This document shows, one piece after another, positions 1 to 7,917 of a stretch of DNA of 17,385 nt (the stretch's first letter is position 1; each line of letters begins with the position of its first letter). The position numbers were made by a program, and so were the translations under genes. The notes beneath the pieces are model-generated. The model was given only the letters and a program-made list of their open reading frames with translations. It was not told the DNA's origin and made no database searches. The stretch lies in the NCBI GenBank assembly GCA_030623665.1, contig JAUXLO010000003.1:1-17385 (forward strand). The letters are read 5' to 3'. This DNA comes from Planctomycetota bacterium. GTDB lineage: Bacteria; Planctomycetota; Brocadiia; Brocadiales; Bathyanammoxibiaceae.

Positions 1-1
1 T

Positions 2-3000
2 ACCCTGCTGGTGAAAAACCAGACAGGTTACCGAAATCTTCTCAAACTGGCCACAAGCGCCTACCTCGAGGGTTTCTACTATAAGCCCAGGATTGATAAG
101 GACTTGCTAAGGGACCATTCTGACGGGCTTATAGCCATGAGTGGCTGTATGAAGTCTGAGATAAACTACAACCTCTTACAAGATCGCCCTAAAGATGCAG
201 AACGTGTAGCAGCAGCGTATCAGGAGCTCTTCGGCAGGGGAAACTTCTTCATAGAGGTACAAAACAACGGCATGCCTGAGCAGGTGAAACTCCTCAAGGG
301 TGCAATAGGGATAGGAAACAAACTGGACATACCCCTGGTGGCCACAAATGACATTCACTACATGTCCCTGGACGACTACGAGGCCCACGACGTCTTGCTT
401 TGTATAAACACCGGAAAATTGTTGGAGGATTCTGATCGTATGCGGTTTGCCACCAGGGAGTTCTACTTCAAGTCGCAGCAGGAGATGCTCGAGCGCTTCG
501 GGGAGGTACCGGATGCGATGGCGAATACGCTCGCTGTCGCAGAGGAATGTAACCTGGAGCTGGAATTAGGTAAACTTCACCTCCCCCAATTCCATCCCCC
601 CGACGGTATTACCAATACACAATATCTCAGGTCCCTGTGCAAGAAGGGTGCCGTTGAAAGATATGGGACCGTCAGCAACAGCGTCAGCGACAGACTGGAC
701 CATGAGCTGAAGGTTATTGAAGAAACGGGATTTGTTGACTATTTTTTGATAGTGTGGGATTTCGTCAATTATGCCCACAAAAACCGTATAATGACCAGCG
801 GGCGGGGCTCAGGCGCCGGGAGCCTGGTCGCATACGTCCTGAAAATTACCAGCATAGACCCCCTTAAACATGACCTTCTCTTCGAAAGGTTCCTCAACGC
901 GGAGCGTGTCTCAATGCCTGACCTGGATGTAGACTTCTGTGCGGAGGGCAGAGAGAAGGTAATAGACTATGCCAGGAAGAGGTACGGAGGCGACCAGCAC
1001 GTGGCACAGATAATAACCTTTGGTACAATGAAGGCCAAGGCGGCGATAAGGGACGTGGGGAGGGTAATGAATATACCCTTTGCCGAGGTGGACCGGGTGG
1101 CAAAGCTTATACCCCCCACCCCGGGCATCACACTTGCTCAGGCCCAGGAGCAGGAACCCGAGCTGGAGAAGCTATATAACTCCGATGAAAGGATACGGCA
1201 TCTGTTTGATATTTCATCTAAACTGGAGGGCCTGGCCAGGCACGCCTCCGTCCATGCTGCGGGCGTAGTGATATCAGAAGAACCTCTCCCAAGTTACGTA
1301 CCGCTTGCAAAGAATGGTACGGTGGTAACCACCCAGTTCGATGACGTTACTCTGGTGGAACAGATCGGGCTTCTCAAGGTAGATTTCCTGGGGGTGAGGA
1401 AGTTTACCGTTATTGACAAGGCCTTGAAGCTCATAAAGGAGACCATCGGTGAGGACATAGACCTGGCAGAGTTACCAATGGACGACAAGAATACCTTCGA
1501 GTTACTCGCGCGCGGAGACGTGAAAGGGGTATTTCAAGTAGAAACCAGTCGCGGCTTTAAGGAGCTGCTGAGTAAGTTGAGGCCCGACAAATTTACCGAC
1601 ATAATGTCGGTGATGGCACTTTACCGGCCTGGCCCGTTGCAGAGCGGAATGGTCGATTCCTTCATAAGCTGTCGCCACGGACGTGAGCGCCCGAACTACC
1701 TGCACCCCAGTCTCGAACCGTTTCTGAAGGAGACGTACGGGATAATCCTCTATCAGGAACAGGTCATGCGAATCGCCAATAAGCTGGGCGGCTTCACCCT
1801 CAATGAGGCCGACAACCTGAGAAAGGCCATGGGGAAGAAGAAACCGGATGTTATGAAGAGGTACCGCAACCAGTTCGTCGAGGAGGCCGTAAAGAACGAG
1901 ATACCTAAGAGGACCGCCGGAGAAATCTTCGACCTGATGGAGCATTTCGCAGGCTACGGGTTCAATAAATCCCATTCAGCCGCCTACGCCGTCATCACCT
2001 ACCAAACCGCTTATCTGAAGGCCAACTACCCGACACAGTATATGACGGCCCTGATGAGCTGTGAGAAGCAGAATACCGACAAGATTGTGAGTTACATAGA
2101 GGATTGTCGCCGTATGAGTGTCGAGGTCTTACCACCCTGCATAAACGAAAGCCAGGAAAACTTTACCATGATTACGGAGGGTAAGATACGCTTTGGTCTG
2201 GGGGCCATAAAGAACGTGGGGAGCAAGGCCATAGAGTCCATCTTGAAATCGAGCGACGATGAGGGACGATTTTCCTGCCGGCACGACTTCTACCGGAGAA
2301 TAGACTCAAGACTGGTCAATAGGCAGGTCATAGAGAGTCTTATAAAGGCGGGCTGTTTTGACTGCTTCCCCGGCCATCGTGCCGAGCATCTGGATACAGA
2401 CGTGCTGGACTACGAATTGCAGATGGCAGAGGACCAAAGACGACAGCGCACGAGTGGCCAGCTAAGCCTCTTCGACACCATGGCAGGGTCAAAAGAGCAG
2501 TCCTCCGGTGAGCAAAACAATTACATGGTTGGCTTGAAAACCTCTGTAAGAGCAAAGTGGCCTGTTGAGTGTACTGCTTGTGGAAGTACCTCGCCCACTG
2601 TACGGGAGTGGACGGAAAAGGAGTCTCTTCATCAGGAGAAGAGCGTCTTGGGCTTCTACGTCAGTTCCCATCCGCTGCTCAAACTGAAAAAACTCCTCGG
2701 TGAATATCCCACCACGACTACGTCAAACCTTCAAGAATCATCCGAAGGCGATGAGGTTGCAGTAGCCGGTGTAATCACGGAATTAAAGAACACGACTACC
2801 AGAAAAGGTGACCCTATGGCCTACCTCACCGTCGAAGACCTGGAGGGCCAGGCAGAATGTCTTGTATTCAGTAGGCAATTGGAGAATAGCAACGGTATAC
2901 TGATAAAGGACGAGGTGGTATTGGTTAAGGGAAGGGTTATCTTACGCAATGGCCGGCCATCCTTGAAGGTCTCATCCGTGACCCCGTTGGAGAGCATGCG

Positions 3001-3355
3001 AGAGGACATGCAAGTCAAGCCGACGGACACAACGGAGTCAACTGCGGGGAGGAAGAAAAAATGCGATACACAAAAAGTGGGTGCTGCTATTAGTGTGGAA
3101 TATTCCGCCGCTAAGGACCCGATGCTCCATCGGTTAAGGGACATCCTCTCCGTCCACCACGGTAACAGCCCCGTTGTCCTGGTACTTTCGGGCCAGAAGG
3201 GGGAGAAGACCAGGATAAAGGTCAATGAGAGATTTTTCGTCTCCCTTACGGAGGATTTTAAACAGGCCTTGGAAGACCTCTTGGGCCCGGGCCATCTGCG
3301 TTATTTAACCAGGTCTTCCAAAAACCCTCAGATCCGCAAAAAAGCCCTCGTTTAG
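2..3355 (+). CDS. dnaE: DNA polymerase III alpha subunit, 5' end cut by window
   Basis: Replicative DNA polymerase catalytic subunit. The frame is open from base 2 and begins inside the PHP domain (TLLVKNQTGYRNLLKLA), so roughly 80-90 residues are missing compared with the usual ~1160 aa; the apparent GTG at 11 is internal. Numbering from that codon: PHP domain to ~190 with the NDIHY metal-site motif; polymerase core with the catalytic aspartates in PDLDVDFC (D304, D306, D308) and KVDFLGVR (D458); the GFNKSHSAAYA motif near 651; an OB-fold at ~916-997 (VAVAGVITELKNTTTRKGD); and the usual C-terminal domain at ~1032-1107. All key residues are present, so this is a functional DnaE rather than PolC (no exonuclease insert). 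A segment at 839-877 ahead of LGFYVSSHPL is longer than usual and carries C854xxC857. No clear terminator follows the stop; the next gene has its own promoter. Confidence 0.97.
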   Translation, partial: TLLVKNQTGYRNLLKLATSAYLEGFYYKPRIDKDLLRDHSDGLIAMSGCMKSEINYNLLQDRPKDAERVAAAYQELFGRGNFFIEVQNNGMPEQVKLLKGAIGIGNKLDIPLVATNDIHYMSLDDYEAHDVLLCINTGKLLEDSDRMRFATREFYFKSQQEMLERFGEVPDAMANTLAVAEECNLELELGKLHLPQFHPPDGITNTQYLRSLCKKGAVERYGTVSNSVSDRLDHELKVIEETGFVDYFLIVWDFVNYAHKNRIMTSGRGSGAGSLVAYVLKITSIDPLKHDLLFERFLNAERVSMPDLDVDFCAEGREKVIDYARKRYGGDQHVAQIITFGTMKAKAAIRDVGRVMNIPFAEVDRVAKLIPPTPGITLAQAQEQEPELEKLYNSDERIRHLFDISSKLEGLARHASVHAAGVVISEEPLPSYVPLAKNGTVVTTQFDDVTLVEQIGLLKVDFLGVRKFTVIDKALKLIKETIGEDIDLAELPMDDKNTFELLARGDVKGVFQVETSRGFKELLSKLRPDKFTDIMSVMALYRPGPLQSGMVDSFISCRHGRERPNYLHPSLEPFLKETYGIILYQEQVMRIANKLGGFTLNEADNLRKAMGKKKPDVMKRYRNQFVEEAVKNEIPKRTAGEIFDLMEHFAGYGFNKSHSAAYAVITYQTAYLKANYPTQYMTALMSCEKQNTDKIVSYIEDCRRMSVEVLPPCINESQENFTMITEGKIRFGLGAIKNVGSKAIESILKSSDDEGRFSCRHDFYRRIDSRLVNRQVIESLIKAGCFDCFPGHRAEHLDTDVLDYELQMAEDQRRQRTSGQLSLFDTMAGSKEQSSGEQNNYMVGLKTSVRAKWPVECTACGSTSPTVREWTEKESLHQEKSVLGFYVSSHPLLKLKKLLGEYPTTTTSNLQESSEGDEVAVAGVITELKNTTTRKGDPMAYLTVEDLEGQAECLVFSRQLENSNGILIKDEVVLVKGRVILRNGRPSLKVSSVTPLESMREDMQVKPTDTTESTAGRKKKCDTQKVGAAISVEYSAAKDPMLHRLRDILSVHHGNSPVVLVLSGQKGEKTRIKVNERFFVSLTEDFKQALEDLLGPGHLRYLTRSSKNPQIRKKALV

Positions 3356-3377
3356 TCTTCTTCATCGCTATAAGCTG

Positions 3378-3406
3378 TTGATGCTCCATCTTAAGTGTGT
3401 TAGAAT
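3378..3406 (+). promoter_or_regulatory. Candidate sigma70-type promoter of the ndk gene
   Basis: TTGATG (3378-3383), a 17-bp spacer, then TAGAAT (3401-3406), 54 bp before the ATG at 3460. The -10 matches 5/6 and the -35 matches 4/6 of consensus. A direct repeat ATCTAA (3405-3410 and 3415-3420, spaced by one helical turn) lies across the expected transcription start. Its position in the 104-bp gap after dnaE supports independent transcription of ndk and the hydrolase. Confidence 0.5.
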
Positions 3407-3459
3407 CTAATCGGATCTAAGACATTGCGGGTAATCAAAAATAGTTGTGGGAAACAGCA

Positions 3460-4641
3460 ATGAAAGACGAATTGGCCTACGTGCTGATAACGCCTTACAG
3501 CCTGATCAAAAGTAGAACGGGCGGCATAATCGGACGGCTCCTCTCCCTGGGGGACCTGGAGCTTGTAGGGGCCAGGATGTACGCGCCCAGCAATGAGTTT
3601 GTAGACCGCTACTGTGCTACCATCGAGGCCCAGGACATGGAACCACACCTGAAAAGGGCCTTTATAAACTATATAAACGATTACTTCCGTAGAGATAATC
3701 GCTTCGGTATCTCCAACCGCACCATGCTCATGCTCTTCCAGGGCCCCAATGCTGTAAAATCGTTGAAGCAGGATGTGATTGGGTCTGTTGACTATATGAG
3801 AGGTGATACAGTAAGGGGCACCTACGGAGATTACCTCAAAGGGAGAGACGGAGAGGTGGAATACTTTGAGCCAGCCGTGCTCACCGCCCCGGATGAGGAA
3901 ACCAATAAGAAACAACTTGCCCTCCTGGCAGAGTATGCCCAGTCTGACGGAGGTGTCCTGGAGCATGTAGTCAAATTTCAAGAAGGGGAAAAACCCGAAA
4001 CTACGCTGGTAATCATAAAGCCAGAGAATTTCCTCAAGCATAGCTCTCTTCCGGGTAATATCATAGACCTGTTCTCTCGCGGAGGCCTGTTCGTCGTGGG
4101 GGCAAAGCTGCTGCACATGGACGTTGCAAGGGCCGAGACCTTCTACTTACCGGTAAAGGAGGTGTTGCGGGAAAGACTCAAACCCAGCTTGGCCAAAAAG
4201 ATTGGCGAGGCCCTTTCCCCGGCACTAAACTTCTCTGTGGGAAATGAGATAGTAAACAAGCTGGCTGATGACCTGAAGGATTCAAATGCCCAGTATGAGT
4301 TTGACTGCATTGTAGAGTACATGACCGGGATAAACCCCTCAAGCGTCAAGAACCCGAAGAACAAAGGGAAGCCGGGTACCGCAAAATGCCTTGCCCTCCT
4401 GTATTACGGAGTGGGTGCAGTAGAGAAGATACGGAGAATACTTGGCGCCACTGACCCGCTGAAGGCCGCCGATGCCACGGTCAGGAGCATATACGGCTAC
4501 GACCTTATGAGAAACGCTGCGCATGCCTCCGACTCCGCAGAGCACGCCGAAAGAGAGCGCAAGATCGTGGGCCTCTGGGATGAGGTTGGTCAATGTGAGG
4601 AAAAGGATCTGATCGAGGCATATCTGGCGGGAAGGCTCTAG
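3460..4641 (+). CDS. Tandem-domain nucleoside diphosphate kinase
   Basis: 393 aa, more than twice the ~140-150 aa of a standard NDK. Two NDK-like domains are visible. Domain 1 (~1-150) starts AYVLITPYSLIKSRTGGIIG, has LMLFQGPNAVKSLK and DTVRGTYG, but where the catalytic NxxHGSD motif should be reads EPAVLTAPDE, so the histidine is gone. Domain 2 (~185-393) starts TLVIIKPENFLKHSSLPG, has LALLYYGVGAVEKIRRILG and RSIYGYDLMRNAAHASDS with the phosphohistidine H355, so it should be able to transfer phosphate from NTPs to NDPs. Domain 2 contains an extra segment of about 60-70 residues (~240-303) before KPGTAKCLALL. The start is taken as ATG 3460 with GTGGGA upstream; an in-frame TTG at 3445 would add five residues. 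The hydrolase follows with no gap. The family call is firm; the enzymatic activity is inferred from motifs. Confidence 0.85.
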   Translation: MKDELAYVLITPYSLIKSRTGGIIGRLLSLGDLELVGARMYAPSNEFVDRYCATIEAQDMEPHLKRAFINYINDYFRRDNRFGISNRTMLMLFQGPNAVKSLKQDVIGSVDYMRGDTVRGTYGDYLKGRDGEVEYFEPAVLTAPDEETNKKQLALLAEYAQSDGGVLEHVVKFQEGEKPETTLVIIKPENFLKHSSLPGNIIDLFSRGGLFVVGAKLLHMDVARAETFYLPVKEVLRERLKPSLAKKIGEALSPALNFSVGNEIVNKLADDLKDSNAQYEFDCIVEYMTGINPSSVKNPKNKGKPGTAKCLALLYYGVGAVEKIRRILGATDPLKAADATVRSIYGYDLMRNAAHASDSAEHAERERKIVGLWDEVGQCEEKDLIEAYLAGRL

Positions 4642-5286
4642 GTGAAGATAGAGAAATTTAATGTCGGACCACTTGGGGCCTGCTGCTACATCGTCATAAA
4701 CGAAGAGACAAAGCAGGCGTTAATTATAGACCCCGGGGGCGACCACGAAACTATAATAGCCTTCATAAAGAAGAACGACCTGGTCCCAAAACTTATAATA
4801 AACACCCACGGTCACGGTGACCACATCGGGGCGAATAAAGAGATTAAGGAGGCCTTTCCTGAGATAAGGCTCGCTATACACAAGGATGATGAGGATTGCC
4901 TGACGCAACCCAAAAAGAACCTCTCCTTCCTTGGAGGCTTTTTGCTAAAATCCCCGCCTGCAGATATAGTACTTAAGGAAGGAGACAAGGTGGGAATAGG
5001 GGGTATAGAGTTCGAGGTGGTTCACACGCCGGGCCACAGCCCGGGGGGCATTTGCCTCCTGAGCAGGTCCTCTTCAGATAGCGAACCAGCCGTCCTTTTT
5101 TCAGGGGACAGCCTGTTTCAAGCGGGCATAGGCAGGACAGACCTTCCCGGAGGCGACCATGCAGCCCTTATCAGGTCCATACAGGACAAGCTTCTCGTCC
5201 TTGACGGCAACACGGCCGTATACCCCGGCCACGGTGATACCACCACCATAGAGGAAGAGAAGAACAACAACCCCTTCGTGCAGTAG
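4642..5286 (+). CDS. MBL-fold metallo-hydrolase (glyoxalase II-like)
   Basis: 214 aa. Metallo-beta-lactamase fold with the complete two-metal ligand set: THGHGDH (H56, H58, D60, H61), HTPGHSPGG (H132), FSGDSLF (D156) and YPGHGD (H197). The GIGRTDLPGGD and TTTIEEEKNNNPF segments are typical of the YcbL/GloB-like single-domain hydroxyacylglutathione-hydrolase relatives, which are often annotated as glyoxalase II although many act on other thioesters. No signal peptide, so cytoplasmic. The GTG start abuts the TAG of the kinase gene and is preceded by GGGAAGG at about 6 nt, within the kinase coding sequence; the two are therefore probably translationally coupled. The last two bases of its own stop codon fall within the palindrome at 5283-5310. 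The substrate cannot be told from sequence. Confidence 0.88.
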   Translation: MKIEKFNVGPLGACCYIVINEETKQALIIDPGGDHETIIAFIKKNDLVPKLIINTHGHGDHIGANKEIKEAFPEIRLAIHKDDEDCLTQPKKNLSFLGGFLLKSPPADIVLKEGDKVGIGGIEFEVVHTPGHSPGGICLLSRSSSDSEPAVLFSGDSLFQAGIGRTDLPGGDHAALIRSIQDKLLVLDGNTAVYPGHGDTTTIEEEKNNNPFVQ

Positions 5287-5310
5287 GGGCACGTTGCAAC
5301 GTGCCCCTAC
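5283..5310. repeat. Perfect 28-bp palindrome, likely REP-like element or bidirectional terminator
   Basis: The left arm GTAGGGGCACGTTG is followed directly by its exact reverse complement CAACGTGCCCCTAC, 14 bp per arm with no mismatches. It includes the TAG stop of the upstream hydrolase and lies between two convergent genes (hydrolase and rnr). From memory, palindromes beginning GTAGGGGC and ending GCCCCTAC occur as dispersed intergenic repeats in several bacterial phyla. In RNA it would fold into a very stable hairpin on either strand, but no T-tract follows, so intrinsic termination is uncertain. Confidence 0.8.
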
Positions 5311-5317
5311 GTCATGT

Positions 5318-5345
5318 GTACCCGTGTGTGTTCGCCCTCCCCCTA
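5318..5345. repeat. Possible decayed half of a second GTAGGGGC-type palindrome
   Basis: The segment contains TGTGTTCGCCC followed by CCCCTAC, which resembles the right arm of the GTAGGGGCGAACACAC type of dispersed palindrome, with inserted bases and no intact left arm. It lies 8 bp after the perfect palindrome. The rest of the 148-bp convergent spacer holds a short GCCTC/GAGGC hairpin (5363-5374) and an imperfect duplicate CAGCCTC...AGGCGG (5361-5376 and 5408-5421), and no gene. Confidence 0.3.
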
Positions 5346-5434
5346 CCCTCGTGCCATAGGCAGCCTCCTGAGGCGGCTCCGAGGAGATTCACCTCTGGCA
5401 AACTTTCAGCCTCAGGCGGGACGCACCATGCTCC

Positions 5435-7603
5435 TCAATGAACCCTGACGAAGTCAACCTCCCTCTTCAAGAAATCAATCCTCTCTATCTTGACCTTTAT
5501 CTCATTGCCCACACGATAGGCGTTCCCACGCCTGCCAACCAGTGCCATCCTCTTTCTGTCCAACTTATAGAAATCATCGGCGAGGTTGCGCACATGTATG
5601 AGCCCGTCCAGTAGAAACTCCTTCAGCTGGACGAATATTCCAAATTCTTCCACCCCGGTGATTACCCCCTCCATGACCTCTTCACACCTGTCCTCCAGGT
5701 GACGGAGGAGCTTCAGCTTTGTTATCTCGCGTTCAGCCTCCTCGGCCCTCTTCTCGGTAAAGGAGCAGTGGTCTGCCCAGGCCTCAAGGTTCTGCTCCCA
5801 CCTGTCCCAGATTTCATCGGGCCTGCCGCTGTCCGTAAGATATTCATCCAGCACCCGGTGTACCATTAAGTCAGGGTAACGTCTGATGGGAGAGGTAAAG
5901 TGGGTGTAATAGTCCATTGCCAGACCAAAGTGCGGGCCCCATATTCCCGAGTACTGGGCACGCTTAAGCGACCTTAGGAGCGCAAGGTTGACCGTGTAGG
6001 ACTCCGGCTTCCCCCGGAGCCTTTTCATGAGTTTCTGCAGGTCGCCTTTATTGGAGGGATTGATCTTAACACCCTCCAACTCCTTCACGAATTCGGCAAA
6101 ATCCCCCATCTCCTGCTTGTCGGGTTCTTGGTGCACTCTGTAGAAACAGGGCAGCTTTTTCTCATGCATAAATCTTGCAACCGCCTCATTAGCCGCCAGC
6201 ATAAACCCTTCTACAACCTGATGAGACAGGTCCCTTTCCACCTTATCAACGGTCGCCACCCTGCCGTTGTCGTCGAGTCTCAGGGAGACCTCTGGGAGGT
6301 CCAGTTCCAGCGCTCCTCGCTCCATCCTCTTGGCCAGGAGTATCTCTGCAAGCTCGGCCATAAGGAGGTGCATCTCCTCCAGTTCCTTTGAGACGCCTGC
6401 CAATGCGGCCTTGTCACCGGCGATGACAAGTCCTGCCTCTTTGTAAGTCAATCTCTTTTTTACGTTTATAATGGAGTGCCTTATTTGTGAGGACATCAAC
6501 TCGCCTTCCGGACTATATTCTAATAGAATGCTCTTGGTGAGTCTGTCTTCACCCTCCCTTAAACTGCAGGCCCCTTCGGAGAGGGGTGGGGGGAGCATGG
6601 GAACGACCTGGCCGGGGAAGTAGACGCTGGTCCCCCTTTTTCTCGCCTCCTCATCAAGTACAGAGTCAGGCTGTACATAGTATGATACATCAGCGACGTG
6701 CACGCCCAGGCGCCAGTTGCCCCTTCGGTCTTTTTCGATGGATATGGCGTCATCAAAGTCCCTGGCGTCCTCCGGGTCTATGGTGATTATCCTCTCTTCT
6801 CTGAGGTCCTGTCTGCGCCCGTGCTCGTCCGTTGGTATCTTTTGTGATATAAGATTGGCCTCGTCCACGACATCCGGTTTGAATCTATGAGGCAATTGGA
6901 ATTGGTAAATAATAGAGAGTACATCCACCGCCGGGTCACCGTCTTCGCCCAATACCTCAACTACCATCCCTTCGGGCGCAAGGTGTCTTGAAGGCCACTG
7001 TGTGACCTTTACGATGACCTTATGTCCGACCTTCGCACCGGCTGTGTCGTCATCCGCCACGTATATGTCTCTGAATAGGCAAGGATTGCCGGGGGCCACG
7101 TAACCCAGACGCTTGGTCTTCTTGAGGGTACCAATTATTGTCTCATTAACGTGTTCAAGCACGTTTACTATCTGGCCCGACTCAGACCTTCTCCGGCCCC
7201 TGCCCCACCTGCGGCCGCGACCGCGGCCACGGCCGTGGCCAGAAATTCGGGCGGCGGTTGCCTTGGGCAGGCGCACCACCACCGTATCACCATGCATGGC
7301 CTCGCCCATCTCTTCCTCTCCAACGTGGACGTCGTTCCCTTCGTCTCTCAGTGGAATCACGAATCCGTAACCTCTGGGACTGCACTTAAGCGTGCCCACC
7401 ATCAGGTTGACCTTCGAAGGAATGGCATACTGCCTTTGTTTTATCTGGACAATGTCCCCCTGAAGCTCCAGGCTGCGCAATAGGCGGTGAAAGGCCCCCT
7501 GCTCTTCTTCTGTAATCCCAAAATGCTCAGCCAGCTCTTCAGCGTTCATTGGACGGTAACGCCTACTTCTCAGCCATTTTATTATCTCAGAGGTCTCTAC
7601 CAT
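5435..7603 (-). CDS. rnr: Ribonuclease R (RNase II/RNB family 3'-5' exoribonuclease)
   Basis: 722 aa. Processive 3'-5' exoribonuclease that can degrade structured RNA, cytoplasmic. Domain order: winged-helix region (~5-60), first cold-shock/OB domain (~65-112, MVGLKCSPRGYGFVIP-like), second OB region (~145-225), RNB catalytic domain (~265-600) with IDPEDARDFDDA giving D276, D282, D284 and D285, the metal-binding aspartates of RNase R, and a C-terminal S1 domain (~640-720, GVEEFGIFVQL). The presence of the helical N-terminus and a short tail after S1 fits RNase R better than RNase II. An Arg/Gly-rich insert (residues ~123-139) separates the two OB domains, encoded by a very GC-rich patch with a 16-bp palindrome at 7225-7240. 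The ATG start has no clear Shine-Dalgarno; an extended -10 element lies ~93 bp upstream. Lies downstream of rny on the same strand. Confidence 0.95.
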   Translation of the reverse strand: MVETSEIIKWLRSRRYRPMNAEELAEHFGITEEEQGAFHRLLRSLELQGDIVQIKQRQYAIPSKVNLMVGTLKCSPRGYGFVIPLRDEGNDVHVGEEEMGEAMHGDTVVVRLPKATAARISGHGRGRGRGRRWGRGRRRSESGQIVNVLEHVNETIIGTLKKTKRLGYVAPGNPCLFRDIYVADDDTAGAKVGHKVIVKVTQWPSRHLAPEGMVVEVLGEDGDPAVDVLSIIYQFQLPHRFKPDVVDEANLISQKIPTDEHGRRQDLREERIITIDPEDARDFDDAISIEKDRRGNWRLGVHVADVSYYVQPDSVLDEEARKRGTSVYFPGQVVPMLPPPLSEGACSLREGEDRLTKSILLEYSPEGELMSSQIRHSIINVKKRLTYKEAGLVIAGDKAALAGVSKELEEMHLLMAELAEILLAKRMERGALELDLPEVSLRLDDNGRVATVDKVERDLSHQVVEGFMLAANEAVARFMHEKKLPCFYRVHQEPDKQEMGDFAEFVKELEGVKINPSNKGDLQKLMKRLRGKPESYTVNLALLRSLKRAQYSGIWGPHFGLAMDYYTHFTSPIRRYPDLMVHRVLDEYLTDSGRPDEIWDRWEQNLEAWADHCSFTEKRAEEAEREITKLKLLRHLEDRCEEVMEGVITGVEEFGIFVQLKEFLLDGLIHVRNLADDFYKLDRKRMALVGRRGNAYRVGNEIKVKIERIDFLKREVDFVRVH

Positions 7604-7695
7604 TGTACGTTCAATACTAAATTCAAGCTTAGTCCTCTAATAATAAAGATTTACAGTAATCCTGCCACGCCTCCATTTTAGATGAAGGCACATTT

Positions 7696-7704
7696 ATTAT
7701 AGCA
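7696..7704 (-). promoter_or_regulatory. Candidate extended -10 promoter of rnr
   Basis: On the minus strand the sequence reads TGCTATAAT: a perfect TATAAT (7696-7701) with the extended -10 TGN (7702-7704). No recognisable -35 is found 17 bp upstream, which is common with extended -10 promoters. The 5' leader would be about 85 nt. Confidence 0.5.
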
Positions 7705-7801
7705 TAAGCAGACCGGCATGGTAGCGCTGAAAGGTTGTGTGTTTCCCGGGAAGAAGGCTCTGCAGGAGCGGTAGGGATACATTGTCCGCCTCAGGTTGAA
7801 A

Positions 7802-7827
7802 ATCCGCCATATTTGGAGCGGGCGGAT
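7802..7827 (-). terminator. Candidate intrinsic terminator after rny
   Basis: Arms ATCCGCC and GGCGGAT (7 bp, perfect) around a 12-nt loop, followed on the minus strand by a short T-run (the run ATTTTC overlaps the end of the stem). About 90 nt past the rny stop and ~100 nt before the rnr promoter, so placed to separate the two transcripts. A second TCCGCC copy at 7785-7790 can compete for the same GGCGGA arm. The T-run is short, so termination strength is uncertain. Confidence 0.4.
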
Positions 7828-7917
7828 GTCCCTGCACATACACATACAGAGGGCCTGGGACAGTATCTCTTAGTGCGTAGGGACGGGATTCTCAAATCGT
7901 GTCTGTTTGTTCGCGGG

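Larger units (their letters stand above)
7604..7917. other. Gene-free spacer between rny and rnr
   Basis: 314 bp without a supportable gene; the plus-strand frame running into rny from here is antisense shadow. It holds the rnr promoter, the palindrome TTCCCGGGAA (7743-7752), the terminator-like hairpin at 7802-7827 and two GTAGGGA motifs (7771-7777, and near 7878) that resemble the ends of the GTAGGGGC-type repeat at 5283. It may be a patch of decayed intergenic repeats, which is inference. Confidence 0.5.

Noticed and set aside
1502..1975. Minus-strand open frame of 157 codons inside dnaE
   Set aside because: Lies opposite the conserved polymerase core with no ribosome site or domain.
3400..4116. 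Minus-strand open frame of 238 codons opposite the kinase gene
   Set aside because: Overlaps the NDK gene entirely and has no family resemblance.
5311..5434. Intrinsic terminator for rnr in the convergent spacer
   Set aside because: The hairpins present (such as GCCTC-CT-GAGGC) have no following T-run on the minus strand.
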